A DNA stretch of 64,000 nucleotides from Scatophagus argus (lineage: Eukaryota > Chordata > Actinopteri > Scatophagidae). The stretch is taken from assembly GCF_020382885.2 (NCBI RefSeq), contig NC_058515.1, forward strand, positions 11,701,223-11,765,222, read 5' to 3'. Position 1 is the stretch's first letter; each line of letters opens with the position of its first letter. The notes beneath the pieces are model-generated. The model had not been told where the DNA came from and made no database searches. It saw only the letters and a list, made by a program, of their open reading frames with translations. Position numbers and translations under genes: made by a program. Below, in pieces: positions 1 to 13,959 of the stretch.

Positions 1-24
1 AGGATTTCCACAACACAAACTAAC

Positions 25-1482
25 CTTTTTACTGAGATCATTCAGTTTGGCCATATCCACAAGATCACAATATAGAGCTTGAACTAGCTTCCTCTCCTGC
101 ATTTCTTTCTTCTTATCTTCCTGCCACGCGCAGCTTCTCAGATACCTTCACAAAGACACAAGAAGCCTGATATCGTCATCTTAGCCGAAACAGTTTAATC
201 GGACTTTCATTTTTGATACAAAATGTTCTTGCAGCTCTTTACCTTGCTACCTTCCTGCAGCACCAGATGCGTGCCAGATCCAGAGGAGTGTGTCCATTGC
301 TGTCCCGGGCCGACACATCTGCTCCGGCCTGGACTAGGATCTCTGTGCAGTCGAGGAGGCCTTCAGAGGCAGCCAGGTGAAGCGGGGTCATCCCTGAATC
401 TGTGGTACTGTTATTAATAGTAAAATTACTTACCCATATTTTCTGAGCTTCATCATCTTTGTGTTCACTATCATCATAACCATCTCACGCAGCAGCAGCT
501 GTAAATGCCATCATCTCACTGTAATCATTATTTTGCTTTTGCAGTATTATTTACATTCTACATGTACCTTTTAAAATAACATTTATATTTTAACCCAAAA
601 TAGAAAATAAAACCTGCCCTAACTGAAAACCTGCCTAAAGCCGTTATTCCCAAATAATGCCCCTACACATCGATGTCGGCCCCATGCTCCAGCAGGTATC
701 TGAGGCACGAGGAGGTGTTGGGTGAGCTCTGGGAGGACAGGACCATGTGAACAGGCCGGCGACCCTGGAGGTCACTGCTGTTGATCCACCCCGGCCCGGA
801 CTCCACCAGGAGCTGAATGGTAGGCAGCTGGCCGTAGAGGCAGGCCACGTGGAGCACTGACAGGCCCTGGAGAATGAAACACAAATTGTCCTGTGATATA
901 AATTACCCCCCTTTTATAAACTGTTGTCCACCCACAAGACTTGGGCTTATACTGAGTCTAAGTGTCAAGGCAGTAATGACCAATAAGTGTTTTTCGCAGC
1001 AGACATGTCGTCATGTTACAGCAGGAGAAGCACAAAAGTGTGTAATATGGAAAATGGAGTAACAGCACCATTAAATGTCATCAATGTCACATGTCTGAAC
1101 GTTTCCTGCTGTGACAAGTAATATGTGCACATGTGCAAATTGATTTGGTAATGTTTTTATCATATCAGACATTTGATTATTTCCATTTTGTGAATGTATG
1201 TGTTTTTAATGAAATACATTTGAAAACGGAAGTTACTGGACAACACATCCACAATCACTTCACGGTACTCCGAGTACTTAAGTATACAAATTTGGCTGAC
1301 TTTTCACCTTCATTGATGTATATTTAAGTTAAAGTATGCTATCATCATAACACTCCCTCCTTATGCCACAGGAGTGATCAACCAACGAGGCTACCTGTCT
1401 GTTCACGCTGACGTCCAGCTTCTCCGGGCTCCCAACAGCTGGAAACATGCATCTGTCCGGTGGAGCTTTGCGGGTAAGTTTG
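25..1482 (-). CDS. ankrd53: ANKRD53-like ankyrin-repeat protein, 3' part cut by window edge
   Basis: Four minus-strand exons join in phase: 1395-1482 (or starting at the ATG at 1448), 667-866, 243-407 and 25-145. The last ends at a GTTAGT donor, so the gene continues off the left edge. The translation has three ankyrin-type units. Recognisable pieces are LSVLHVACLYGQLPTIQLL, then a unit ending LLEHGADIDV, then GMTPLHLAASEGLLDCTEIL, followed by a basic segment (WQEDKKKEMQERK). Spacing and wording match vertebrate ANKRD53, including the conserved stretch after the last repeat (ARIWCCRKVARYL). Human ANKRD53 is reported to act in mitotic spindle and chromosome dynamics; that role here is inferred. 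The true first exon is uncertain: human ANKRD53 has a longer N-terminus, and an acceptor (TTGCAG) just before 1482 suggests another exon upstream. Another small ankyrin protein is possible but less likely. Confidence 0.72.
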
Positions 1483-1820
1483 CTGCAACACGTAGAAAAT
1501 GCGTTTGTAAATGACTATCGTGGTTATTAATACTATCAGGCTCAAAACAGGTTGAATCTAACTTTCCCCAAGATTTAAAATGCCATCCAGTCGCCTACAG
1601 CCACGTTAACTTGAGGATGTTGATTTAGGGCGAGTGAATACAGTCACGTAACGTTTAAAACGACCCATATAACAAACCGAAGTGCGTAAAACAGCTGACG
1701 CTAGTTTGACTAATGTACAAAAGACGTATACTTTACGCCCAGAAAAATGTTCTTAACGTTATTTACCAATTTTTACGTCTCCCACGTCTCCTTTTTCCGG
1801 ATTTGTTGACAGGATCCATG

Positions 1821-1834
1821 GTTGCTATGGAAAC
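1821..1834 (-). promoter_or_regulatory. X-box (RFX-type) motif upstream of the ankyrin gene
   Basis: The sequence GTTGCTATGGAAAC fits the ciliary-gene X-box consensus RYYNYYATRRNRAC. It lies about 340 bp upstream of the first visible exon of the minus-strand ankyrin gene. A second half-site (GTGGCAACC) follows immediately. Function is inferred from the motif and its position only. Confidence 0.45.
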
Positions 1835-3430
1835 GTGGCAACCTTGAATTAAACCCCGATTTACGGCAACTGCGTAACAATAGTTTTATGTTTAAAATAA
1901 CAATAAAGCTTCGCACCAGATATAAATAATAGCCCCGCTTAATCTGGGGCACAGAATCACTGAACTGAACTAGAACTACATGTTATTATTTTTTTTATCT
2001 CAATAAAATACAATAAAACATTGCTTTGAGGATTTCCTGCTGCATATGTAATATGTGCGGTATCCCATACAAATCTTTAACGCAGTTAATGTGGATGTAA
2101 ACCATATTTTTCCCTGTTCTGTTCTGTAGAGTCATGTTACAGCACCTGATATGCTGTTAATTTGGGGTAACTGAAAACCGGGATAGTAAACTGAATATAA
2201 GTTTTAAAGCACGTTTAAAGGAAGTCAGTTTCTCTCTTTTTACATCACATTAAAAATTAAAACATAACCGAGCAAACAGAAGCTGCAAGTGCTCAAATCA
2301 GAAAAGAAAACGTTGAAAAAGTTGCAGGGACAGCACACTGGAAATGAGAACATACTGCTCCGAACATGTTTTATACATAGAGCCATCATCTGAGTGTAAC
2401 TGTTCTTCCGTATCCCGAATGAGACTGAAAATAAAAGCCCACTTCCTTTTACAGCATATTCTGTAGCACATGTTATGTTTGAGTCGATGTAATAGCTCGT
2501 GACAGATACAGGAGGATGAGTGGCTGCAGGCACAGCAGAAATGGATACTTCCACCCTCCCGTGCAGTCCGCGGCTCTCTCCTCAGATATTCCTGGTGTGC
2601 TCGTATTGACAGTGCATTAGGATTGGCAGCTCGCACTTGGCCCTGGGTAAAGCAGATCAATCCTACCAATGCTGCAGAGGCCTCAGAGGACCCGTTCGTT
2701 CCGATGCACCCCAGACTTGCAGCCACATGTGAATTGCATATGAATTGGAGCAGTTATATTCTCCATGTCTCTGTGGGGCTGAGAGGTCGATGGGCTCAAA
2801 GGGCAGCAGGCCTCTCTGATCACTACTATTGACCACTTGACCCTTGCCTGAACTATTGGTACATGTAGGAGAGAGCAATGCGTGTCCTAGCAGAGATACC
2901 GTAGTTTGGCTTTTGCATGAGTTTACAGGATTTACAATGCAGAGCCAGAAATCAGGAGATTATAAAGATTCACGATCACCGTAATCATTTTAATCTACTT
3001 TATCATGGATTTAAGATTGTCTAATTGTTTGGTTTTCTCATACATTTGCTCAATTTTCTGTGAGATAGTAATTCCTAGAAAACGGAGAGTATAGCCACAC
3101 AGTGTGTCATCACATTGACAGTTACTGAGCATCTTTTTCTATGTTTTTAGTTCACTTGCTGCCTTTTTCCTAACATTAACTGACTTGAAACGCTTGCAGC
3201 TTTCCTGTCATTATTCATCTCATTCAGTTCTTTAATTTGTGACTTCCCCTTTTATTATCCGTCACTCTCAAAGCTCTCGTGGTCCAGTGGAGGGTCAAGG
3301 ACAGGACATGGACCTCTGGCTTTCTGCTCCGAGTCCCAACCCCCCAGAGCCTTCGCCTTCATAACAACACGGCCAGGGTGCTACCACGGTGACGCATGTG
3401 TTTGTGCAGAAAGAGTGAGTACAAATAAAT

Positions 3431-3454
3431 TGTGTGTGTGTGTGTGTGTGTGTG
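3431..3454. repeat. (GT)n microsatellite
   Basis: An uninterrupted TG dinucleotide run of about 12 units. Related runs occur at about 3646-3664 and 3902-3920. Confidence 0.95.
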
Positions 3455-4169
3455 AGTGTGTATATGGGTTAATAGTAAGAGAGCAGCACAGCCCCGCTGC
3501 GGCCTCAGCAACTTCCTTCGACCTCGATCGCATGTCGTGAATGCTGCACAGAGCCTTCGTCATAGAGCTCTTTCATGTTTGCCTTTCAGCACAAGTCCCT
3601 GGACAGCAACCCCCGATGTGACCTCTTTCTTCTGACAGTTGAGTCTGTGTGTGTGTGTGTGTGTTTGTTTGACTGTCTCTGTACTGTCAAATTCGGTCTG
3701 TATGAGACTGTGTGGTCTTTAAAAGCACCAAAAGCTTTCTGTCATATGATGTCTGTCACTCAATTTGCAAGAAATGCAGACTGAAAAGAGCAAATGTTTA
3801 TGTGAGTGTTTTCATTCAAAGTTCGAAGTTTTACCTTCTAAATTTCTCTCTTCTGCCCTGAGATGTTCAATGCATCAAAAAAATACAGTGAAAACCGTGC
3901 ATGTGTGTGTGTGTGTGTGCGTGCATTAGCTACAGCACATGTAGTTGGTGCAGAGCTGATTAGCAACGGCCTGATCAGAGATGTATAAACCTGCTTAGAG
4001 CGAGGATGAAAATGAGATCATGTCTCAGCAGCCCCGCGGCGGGTTCTCCCATTGGTCTGTTACATCATCCAATCACATCCCATCTGTCTTCATTGGTGGC
4101 ACTATAGAAACTTCTGCTCTGCTAGTGGCAGCTGACCAATTGGCTATCAGGTCTCACTGTTCTTGAGAT

Positions 4170-4229
4170 GGAAGAATTAAAGAATTTCCCCTCAGGGATA
4201 AATAAAGGATTTCTGATTCTGATTCTGAA
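4170..4229 (+). mobile_element. 3' tail of a fish LINE/SINE-type retroposon
   Basis: The stretch AATTTCCCCTCAGGGATAAA followed by TAAAG and a short (TTCTGA)n repeat is the characteristic 3' terminus of truncated L2-like elements and their SINE partners in teleosts. Only the tail is recognisable, with no coding sequence. The family name is from memory and unverified. Confidence 0.6.
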
Positions 4230-7200
4230 ACACATTCAGTCTTTTGTGTTCTAAAAAATGATTATTTTTTTTTACATTTTGCATTTCAGATGATGGGGGG
4301 ATGACAAGAGGGACGTAAAACAGATATTTTTCCTGAAACCATCCAAGGACATTGACTTACAAAGTACCTTCAGTTTTGGTTTTTGTCCTCACTTTCATTG
4401 CTTGAGTTCATTGCTGCTTTGTGTGTTTGGAAAATCCATCAAAACATATTAACGTTTCTCTAAAATTGAGAATTTAGAGTTTGTTTGTTATACTTTCCTG
4501 AAAAAACAGCTGCCTTTTTAGAGCAAGAAAACTGGTGTTTAATTATTTTTGTTGAGTATTAAGGTTGTTATAAGAGTGTTAGTCATTAAGAAAAGAAACA
4601 GGGAGAAACGAGTTGAGAAGGATTGAAGTGAGAATGTGGAAAAGAGAGAGAGAAAACAGAGAGAAGGAGAAGATGAGGAGTAGGTACCAGAGTGAACACA
4701 TGGCCTCGATGTGCCTTCATATTTTATGAGCCACCTTACAAGGACCTTGCGCCCCTGGGGCTTCTGAACTCTGCTAGTGTAAATGCGCTGATGCCCTCAC
4801 TTTCCTCCTTCTCTCTCCTTCTTCCTCTGGTCTTCCTCCCTCTTTTTTCTCCCTAATCTTTTTGCCTTTAACTCCGTCCCTTAGCTCCACCTTCTATCTG
4901 TCTTTTTTCTCCTCCTCCTCCTCCTCTTTTTCTCTCTCTGTGCCTCATGCTCAGCCAGGCAGCAGCGTGCTAATGCACCGTGGCACATTCTGCAGCTCCG
5001 AGTCACAATGCGACCAGGCTTTGCGCAGTGACCGCACGGCGACCTCCCTCAGTATCACTGCACACAGCCTCTGTGCTGTACCAGGGCCTGTTCAGGGTGA
5101 GGATGGAGGCAGTTGCTGGAGTGGGGCGGGAGGTTGGGGAGTTGAGGATGAAGGAGAAGAAGAAACAGGATTTTGCCACTGACAGGTAGGATCAGATCAA
5201 ATGACAGTGAGATAAATGGATTGAGAGTAGGGAAAGGCTGAAGCACCTCGAGTTCCCCATCTAAAAGACGTTTTTGTGCCATGTGTGAATTATCAGTGTC
5301 AGCCCAGAGGAGGTGCCTGCTCATGTGGGCGGTCGTAGCACATGGAGCACGCTGCTCGACGAATGCCCCTGTGACCCGATTATTCTGTGAGTCATGAATG
5401 TGATTTCTTCTGTGGCATAAAGCAAATATTGACCAAACAGCAGCACCACTGCAGCCTCAGGACATGTAGATTCCCTCAGCGATTATTAAAGGTGTTACTC
5501 CTTCAATAATCATTGAGGGAGGAACGAAGTGGTCGTCCTGACTGTGTCTCTGCTGCAGGGGTTTCGTATCCTTTCTTGCCTCTAATCTCCTTTCCCCACA
5601 TCAGGCCATGCTCCTTCATCCCAGAGGTCAAAACAGACATCCCGTCATCACACCTTCCCATGATCCCGAGCTTTTTTCCCACATGCCTCAGACACATTTT
5701 CCTCAGTCCTCACAGTTCAGCAGAAATGACCAGAGGGAAGGAGAGAGAGAGAGATAAAGGACTGAGATAGTGAGAAAAGGGAGAAGGAGGCCTTAAAGGT
5801 CAATGTCACAAAGATGGACAGACAGGAACAGAGACATTATGTGTTTGCCTGTGCATGGGAGGAAATAGTCAAGCAGAACAGCTTAAACTAGCTGTTCATT
5901 TAATTTATCTGTAGGTTGTGATTACTCTTGAGAAGGCAGCATGTCTCTCTTCCATCAAACCTGAAGGGGATTCTGTCCATCTGTTGCTTGTCACATTTTC
6001 CAAGCTGGCCTGCGACACTTGATAACATCAAGCTCCACTCGAATAAAATTCATCCACTAACCACTAACCACCACTAACAGTTGCTTTGGATTAGATGTGG
6101 AGGAGATACTCTGATTACAAGTGAAAGTCAGCTTCACGCCTCCGCTTAGACTTACACATACATGTAATAAATACTGAGACCGTATGAATGGCAGCAGTCA
6201 CTGTTGAACCCATTTACATGTGTAAAGTACAAAGTAGAAATTTTATTTTTTAAAATTCTTACTGAAATAGCTTCAGAGCTTCAGCAACAGAGGAAGGGCA
6301 GTATGTAGTTGCTTCTTTCCCCACATGAACCTCTTGGACTTTGCCGTGACCTCAGAGTTTAGTGGTTCAGCAGCTTCTGTGTGAACTCACACTGTGGTTG
6401 TGTGCGAAGATCAACCGCTCAGCAACACCATTAACAAGGTCAAATTTACATGTACTCCATCCAGTGTGCCAGGAGATTGCTTTGCTCTGCCGCTTTGCAC
6501 TATCAACCTGCACATGAACATAAAGCTTTGAGAGACAAGCTGACACACAACCACCAGGACACACGATATGTGTGCTCACGCTAAATCCGTGCGCTCACAT
6601 TTATGTGATGTGTGCATTGTATGTGATTGCTTTCTCTTACATGCATGTGTGTGTTGCCACTGACACCGTGACCCTCTCTAACATGGCGGTCTCTCCCCTT
6701 CTATCCAGGTCACAGAGCATTGGCTCGTCCCGGTTCATCAGTAGGGCGATGCTCCACAAAACCCATTGTTCCCCTGACACGCACCCTGATTATATTCATA
6801 AAATGTGGTGTTGGTAGACATAACACAATGTAAAAATGCAAATGCCATTGGGACAGCGATACCACAACAGCTTCAGGACAATGAGCCACTTTATAATGTG
6901 TACACACTGTGCTTCGACAAACATGATACGACAGGAAGTGAAAGACACGCGCGCACACACTCACACAGGCCGGCGCACAGTGTAAATGGTATTTTTTGCC
7001 TGAGGTTTTTCATCTATTCAATTAAAGTGCTTGTATTTTGCTCATTTTGTAAAGCCACAGAGTTGGATTTAGGCCAAAATAAACACAATAAGCCATGGGA
7101 GGGAGGGGTGGGAGGTTTGTCTTTCAGACAGATGGATGGATAAGCAGCTGATCTGATGATCTCCTCCTCAGAAAATGACATTTTCCTGACAGTTACTTGT

Positions 7201-10200
7201 CTCTCCAGAGTCAGCCATGATCACCTAATTATCACCATAAATAATTCAGCAGCATGACGACAACATGCAGAAACGCTGAAATCCATTTGGACAAGACTAA
7301 AAGGAAATAGCCTCGTATCCTGCTGTGTGCTGCAGGTTGATCGCTGTATTATTGATGCGTTGAGTGTTTTACATACTCGACTGACGCTGAAATAGACCTA
7401 AGCTTAACCCCAACGACAGTGTTGTACTTTATTACAATACTGAATTCCTTTGTGACTTCTACTTGAAAGCTCATCAATAATCAGCAAGATGTGTGTGTGT
7501 ATACGGGTGTCGGGGGCACAATGAATAGAAAAACACCTCACTAAAGTACATTTCTTTATTTGTCTGTGAGGTGTCCTGGTGTAAAACCACTTAGAAATTC
7601 TTAACATATTGTTTACATCAAGTGAAAACGTCATGTCATCAAAACCGTTTACTTTTCAGGGAGAAAGAATGAGAATACGAAGGAGTACAGCCTTGTTTTT
7701 CAGCTTAACGGAGAGCGCTTTTGACATTATCAGGCTGATTACGAAAGGGGTTCATAAGTTCATGAGAGGAATTCCTCTCTCAGCAGACGTAAAAAATCCC
7801 CAGTGGTAGAGTTAAAATAAAGTTCTGGGCTGCACTGCAAAAAGGACACACAGTTCAAACAAACTTCTCCCACTTTAAAAGTCAAAAGAAGTGAAAATAG
7901 TTTGAGGAAAACAGAATTACCACAGTGCTTAATTTGAATCGTTCTGCTGCAGCTGAAAGGTTTATTTGTGATTGCTGATGTTTCTTCAAATCTTTTCACT
8001 CTACTTTTACCTGGAAATGAAAACACAAAAATGTTTGATGGAGCACTAAAATATTTCTCCAATTGATTTCCACTATTTGTCAGTGTGATTTCTCAGCTAA
8101 AATATACTTTTGACTTATTTAGAGTCTGAACCTTGAATCCTTTTAGCTCCGTTTTGCTCTCCACCATCTCCTGAGCGAAATATCTGCCTCTAAAAATATT
8201 GATTAGACTCAATTTTGAAAACAGGGTATAACATATTTGCTCCGAGTCTCATTTGTTAAGTCCGCCTCTGAGTGTGTGTCTGTCGGTTTTGTGTGTGTGT
8301 GTGTGATCCTCACCTCCCCTGGCATCCCCCTCAGTGCTTACACTAAGGTCTGCCACCCTTCCCATCCAGCTCCTCTTACGGGGGGTCGCGACATCGGCAG
8401 GGCACAGAGCAGCGGATTGTGATCCCGCCTGGCATGTTTGTGCTCTCTCTGTATTTTCAGTCAGGTCTGCATGCGGACGCCCACTGTGCTGTGTGTATGA
8501 TGCTCTTACAGCTTATAAGTGTGTGAGTACTTGTATCTGTGACATTGCCAGATGTGTTTTTTCTAACACATCCACGCAGCTCCATGTGTTTCCCTGTTGT
8601 CACATATACTGCACATACATTGACATTAGTTGCAACATGTGGTGTTAGGCCATCTGACTCAAATACTCTGTCACATGCAGTGTTTATCACTGGATGTGTG
8701 TGTGTGTGTTTTTATTACATCTAATGCACACCCTTATGTGATCTTATTTGATCTAATTTGACGAATGTGTGGATGCCCGTCATGCATTCACATGTGTCTG
8801 TCTTCATCGAGTCTTAATGTTTGAGTGCGTAGGAATCCATGTGTTATATTATGTGTTCGTAACACCCTCAGGGGGGAAAGGGTTATGACCCATAAAGCCC
8901 GGCCATGAGCATGCTCAGTGTTGCCTCTCCTCATCTGGCGAGGGTATCTGCAGATGCTTGACCCGGGGTCGCCCTCACAATTGTTATCGATGTGTGAAAA
9001 GAAGTCTGGGCATGAGAAAACAGGGTTCAATCACACCCTGGTCCGGAGTCTGGCTCCTCTGGTTCTCAGGTGTCCTCGCGCCTCAGATAATGCTAATGTG
9101 CAGTGAAGAGAAGAGATTTGAAAGGATCTTGAGAGGCTGTTTTTTTTTTTTTAATAGGAAGGCAAAGGACAAAGAGAGGATGTCAAAGGGCACCAGTGCT
9201 TTTCCTTTACTCTATCATCTCAGAGTTTTAAACTTCCCCTGGAGACATTCAGGGCCACAGCAGACTGCTGTACATCAGCAAACATCTCCACAGACACAAA
9301 TATAAATTCACAAAAAGGTTGAGTTTTGTGTCATAGTGGGAGTCATGGTGGTTTATGCTGAGTTCCTTTGTGTATGTTGTTTATGAAGATGTTTTGTTGT
9401 TAGCTTCTGGTTAGTCTCCAATGCACATGTTTAATTTGTCTTAAAAGGGGCTCAGCTGTATTTGGTCACAAGTGTGCTCTTTTGCACCTGTAAACACACC
9501 CAACAGTGATGTCACAGTGTACTGACACAGCCTGGAGTACACTCCTACATCAGAAGAGACGTTCAATAATGATTAAAAAAGATACTAGCAATTAAGTTGT
9601 TATCCGTCGATGCATTTTGTATTTATGTAACTTTGGCAGGAACAGTGGCTGCTAAAAATCCAAACACAATCACCGAGAGCTATTTTCCGCCACAACTTCC
9701 ACCTACTCATTTTACAATATTTGGAAAGAGTTGCTCTTGAGATTTCTGAGATTTTTTTTGAAGCTCTGAGCACCACAAACTATACATCACTAATCCTGAA
9801 TATACTAAAGACGGCTAATATCTTCAGACTGACACTTTTTGCAGAGGGGTGATATATTGCTAAATATTCTTGCTGTTATAAATTGGGTTCCTATCCATAA
9901 TAGCTGTATTTGAAAGCATTTAGATCATCTGTTTGTCTACCCAAATGTTAGTCCCCTCCTCATCTTCTCCATTGTGTACCTGCTCCCCTCCAGCCGCCTC
10001 TACCCTTCAACAGCTGTTGAGAAACTGCATGCTTTTATATCACTACAATGGCGCTCTCAGGCAGTGAGAGGAAATGACATCTCACCTCACCCACACAGCC
10101 AACAACACATGCTTTTAAAAACCTCGCCGGCCCTTCCCTCAGCCATGTCCTCACCAATATTACACCGCCAGCCTAAGAGCAGCGCTTCCTGCTCTGTTCT

Positions 10201-10475
10201 GACCTAATGGGCTGTGAAGCAGTGTGGGGGTGGGGATGACTACCTCTCACCTGTCTGTCTTTTCCCCTCCTCTGCATGTCTGTCTTTACCTATTTTTAGG
10301 CTGATTTCTCTAATTTGTGCCGCAGAACCTGGAAACCAAGTCCACATGTAGATGCTTGATCTGTAGAGCTTTGCGGGCCAAATCCTACATGGCAGTGGGT
10401 GCAGGAGGCAAAAGATTTCAAAATGTCAGGACTTAATCCCTGTTTTTGCTCAGCCAGTTTCAATCAAATGCAAAG

Positions 10476-10478
<3 letters not shown>

Positions 10479-10506
<28 letters not shown>
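10479..10506. repeat. (CA)n microsatellite
   Basis: An uninterrupted AC run of about 14 units. Confidence 0.95.
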
Positions 10507-10508
<2 letters not shown>

Positions 10509-12798
10509 TTCGCAGCTCAGATATCCTGCTTGCACTATCAAAGCACTCATAGCCAGACTGGGGCAAGCCCTGATCCTGATGGTGTGGAGAAGCTGAGGAG
10601 AGCAGCAAACATGGCCTCAGCTCTCATCAAGCTTTGACTTAACTTTGAACATATGCTCAACCTTGCTTTTTCAGTGGTTTTAACCCGGGTCATGTAAGGG
10701 ATTGTATGCAGCTCTGCCATGTTGCTGCCATAGATTCCTCATGGGCCAGCAGTGGCATCTGACCTAAACCAGTCTAGTCTGGTGCTCTGTGATGCGCTGT
10801 GCGGGACTCAGAAATAGAAGCTTTGCTATGACAGCTGTACATCACTGTCATGTGTTGTTGAAAGGTTGACCTTGCACAATGGGAATCCATGAACTGGTAC
10901 AGAAGAGCACTGATGCAGGGAAAAGCCCTTCAGTGGCCTTAAAAATCAAACTGATTTCATAGAAGGCAGCCTCTCCCCTCTGTGTTTTCAGCTGGATAGG
11001 CAGAGAGGCAAAGATAGCATCATAAGACTACTAAGCTCAGCCGAAGACATCACGAAAATGATCTCATGATGGATGATAGTAGGGCTGAAAGCTCAGGCCC
11101 AGGGATGTTTGCCCGCAGGACACAAAACAGCAGCACCTCAGGAGCCGGTCCAGCTCAGCAATCAGGGTTCGAGGACGATGGCCGGCCAAAGGTGCCCCCT
11201 CCCATCGACCTGTTTTGTGAGACATCTGCGGGTTAAGATGACCTGACAGCTCTTGATGCATTTGCTGCCTGGCACATAAGCGATCTGAAAACGCAGAGCT
11301 ATTTTTGCTGATGTTAATTTGCTCCGTGTTAGAGCGCCGGTTCACAGCTCGGTCAGCTTTCCCTGATACTATATTCCCGTTTGTTTCAGTAAAGGTTCTC
11401 CCGTCACATCGCATTTAGGTCGAGATGCCTGTGAACTGTGAATGCACTGCGCGCAGGGACTTGGCCAGCGCTGCAGCTGCCGGGTCCTGCAGCCTGTCGT
11501 TTCCAGGGATGATCTCCCCATACTGAGGGACTTGTTAATCATGTCTGATCCTGTAGGATGAGGGTTCTGAATGAAGGGTAGAAATACTGAAAGTTATTTT
11601 AAAAAGTCCTTTAATTTTCTCACTCTTACCTGCATATGAGGGGAAATTTAAAGCAATGATCTTTGAAATTCCACTTGACTTAATAGCCTGTAAGAAGGTT
11701 TAAATTTTTTAACAATGAATAAATTATTAACAAACTGTAGCATGCAATGAAATATGTGAATTTGACTAATTTGATCTTTTCTACAATCTGACATGTTCTT
11801 TCGAAACAAATGGGTAGCAATAGTATTTGACAATAAAAGATGATATTTTTTTAAAATGTAATTTTCTGAAATCAGAGACAAAAATATAACAATAGCAGCA
11901 TAAATTTCCATATATGTCTAAAAAAACTGAGTAATTTTAAAGTAATTTTTCAAATTAAAAAAAAAATTCACAAATCTGTGATAGTGTCTGTATAAATTAT
12001 TATATTTGTAAGAGTAAAAAGTACCTGATTTGGGCAGTTGTGTCCACCGAGCTGCAGGCTGTGGGTCTTCTAAGAAAAGGCAGCAGGGTCTCCTGTCTTT
12101 ATAGGCTACCAATCCCTCCTCAGTGGGCAAGCTGATCCCTTCATTCCCCTTCTTGTTAACTCTGATTTCATGAATAATTCATCACACAGTCAGAACCACA
12201 AATGAGCACCCTAATTGGTGCCTTTTGTTATTATCATCATTATTATTGTTATTATTCCCATTTCTGGTGCGTACAACTAAACATGAAATTAAATTAATGT
12301 GACTGTGAGAAAAATATCTTTCTAATAGCCCTACATTAACCCTCTTGCTAATTTGAAAACAGATTTAGGGAAATTAATTTTAAATTTGCACACTGTATGT
12401 GAGGGGGAAGAAAAAAAATAAAATAACAACTTCAAGCAGCTAATTTAAGTATTAATTTGTGTAATAGCTCAATTTGTTTGCCAGTGGAGATATGTTAATG
12501 TTTACTTTCAAACTAGTTTAGAGGAGAGGAGATTTAACTGAGGTTAAAATAAAACATTCATGTAACTAAATGTTGAAAACAAATTCTGATCAACATGACG
12601 TTATGTGTGCTGCTCTGTTTAAGAATAAACCCAGAGGTAATTTTTCAACATAAATCACTTAAAGCCTATAGCAGAGTTAGTATTTTAGCCCCTCTATAAC
12701 ACTTAGTTTTTTAATTTCCATCAGTTATTTTTTTAATGTCACTGGCTTTCAGGTGATACATACACAACACTGGCAACAATGGCCGTGTTATTGTGGGT

Positions 12799-12823
12799 TG
12801 TGTGTGTGTGTGTGTGTGTGTGT
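12799..12823. repeat. (GT)n microsatellite
   Basis: An uninterrupted TG run of about 12 units. Confidence 0.95.
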
Positions 12824-13309
12824 CCCTTTAAAACAGCCAGAAGGTGAGTGTGTGCCTTACAGTGAAGCAGTTAAACGGAGGTTAACACGTGTTGAGGCGG
12901 AATACGAACATAATTAGGTCACATTAAGTTCACGACTGAGTTAGGATATTTCCTGAAAATATTTTAAACCCCTTCTTTTAGATTCCTCCCAAGTCATTTG
13001 TGAGGAAGGTTTGAAACGAGTTCAAGGCTTTTCAGGTGGGAAAAAAATGCACTCTGAAGTTACATTTATGATTGATGGAACAACCAGACTTACTGGTTTA
13101 CTACTGTTTTCTTCCTCGCGCTCAGGTCAGCTACACGCTGGCTGCATGAATAAATGAATGAATAACAAAATAAACAGTCCAGTGCTGCTGTAGCACATGG
13201 AAATACAAGTTTGGTTGTAAGATGTTAAACTGAGTATGGAGTAACCATTTAATGTAAACTCAGAAGACCACCAATGTTTTTAGAACTTTGAACTGCAGTA
13301 AATTTACAA

Positions 13310-13620
13310 AATTTCTGAGTATTCGACTCTCTGGATACTCTGGAAAGTATCGGAAGATAAAATTGTTAAATCTTATTTTATTTTGCAATAAAATGCTCAC
13401 TTCTAGAATTTATTCTACAATAGATTTGTGTAGCATTCAGTTCTATTCCAGAGTGTTTTAGAGGTTATTCTAAAATAGAACCGTTCAGTTTCCGGAGTAT
13501 TTCTGAAGAGAACTGTCTGATTTTCTTCAACTATATCCTCCAGAATATTCTACAATGGAACTGTTCAACTCTAGAGAGTCTTCTGGAGTATTCCGTCATA
13601 TTTTAGAGTATTCTCACCGC
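13310..13620. repeat. Decayed tandem repeat of TTCTAGAA / ATTCTACAATAGAA-type units
   Basis: The stretch repeatedly returns to variants of a unit built from ATTCTA(C/A)AATAGAAC, GTTCAGTTC and AGAGTATTC, roughly 40-50 bp per cycle and strongly diverged. Many copies contain GAA/TTC inverted pairs such as TTCTAGAA and GAATATTC. No protein is encoded. Confidence 0.6.
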
Positions 13621-13959
13621 ACAACAAATTCTTTAAATACATCAGTTCAGCTTCGGTGTATACGACTGATCTGAATCGATTTGTCCACGTTGCCGCGGTT
13701 CAGTGATGCACAGTGGTGCACATCAGTCAGTCACAGAGGTCACCTCTGGACGCCACCTCCCCCCAGGAACAGGTGAATAAGATGCGTTCCAACCAGTTAG
13801 AAAAACGCTTGTAATAGTCGAGGCCTGTGAGAGGATTGAGGTCCGAGAGCTCCTGAAAAGCAAAAAAAATTAGTTAAAATGCACCTGCAGCAATCAAGAA
13901 AAAGCTTGCTCTCTCCATCTGTCATGCAACAACAACGGCAGCAGCGGCGGCAGCAGCCA

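Larger units (their letters stand above)
1483..13309. other. Gene-poor spacer, about 11.8 kb
   Basis: I see no exon that can be supported here. Open frames of 60-140 codons occur on both strands but lack family motifs and paired splice sites. Contents that can be named are GT/CA microsatellites, a LINE-type 3' tail near 4.2 kb, and purine/pyrimidine-rich stretches around 4.6-5.0 kb. The 12.15-12.55 kb part is AT-rich with many TAAT-type cores. Confidence 0.6.

Noticed and set aside
1133..1327. Possible dispersed repeat (family B) near 1.26-1.34 kb
   Set aside because: Only short words such as GAGTACTTAAGTATAC match; too little to call a copy.
2240..2878. Overlapping minus-strand frames of 71-142 codons
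   Set aside because: No recognisable domain, no codon bias difference, and the frames overlap each other; no splice-site pair supports them.
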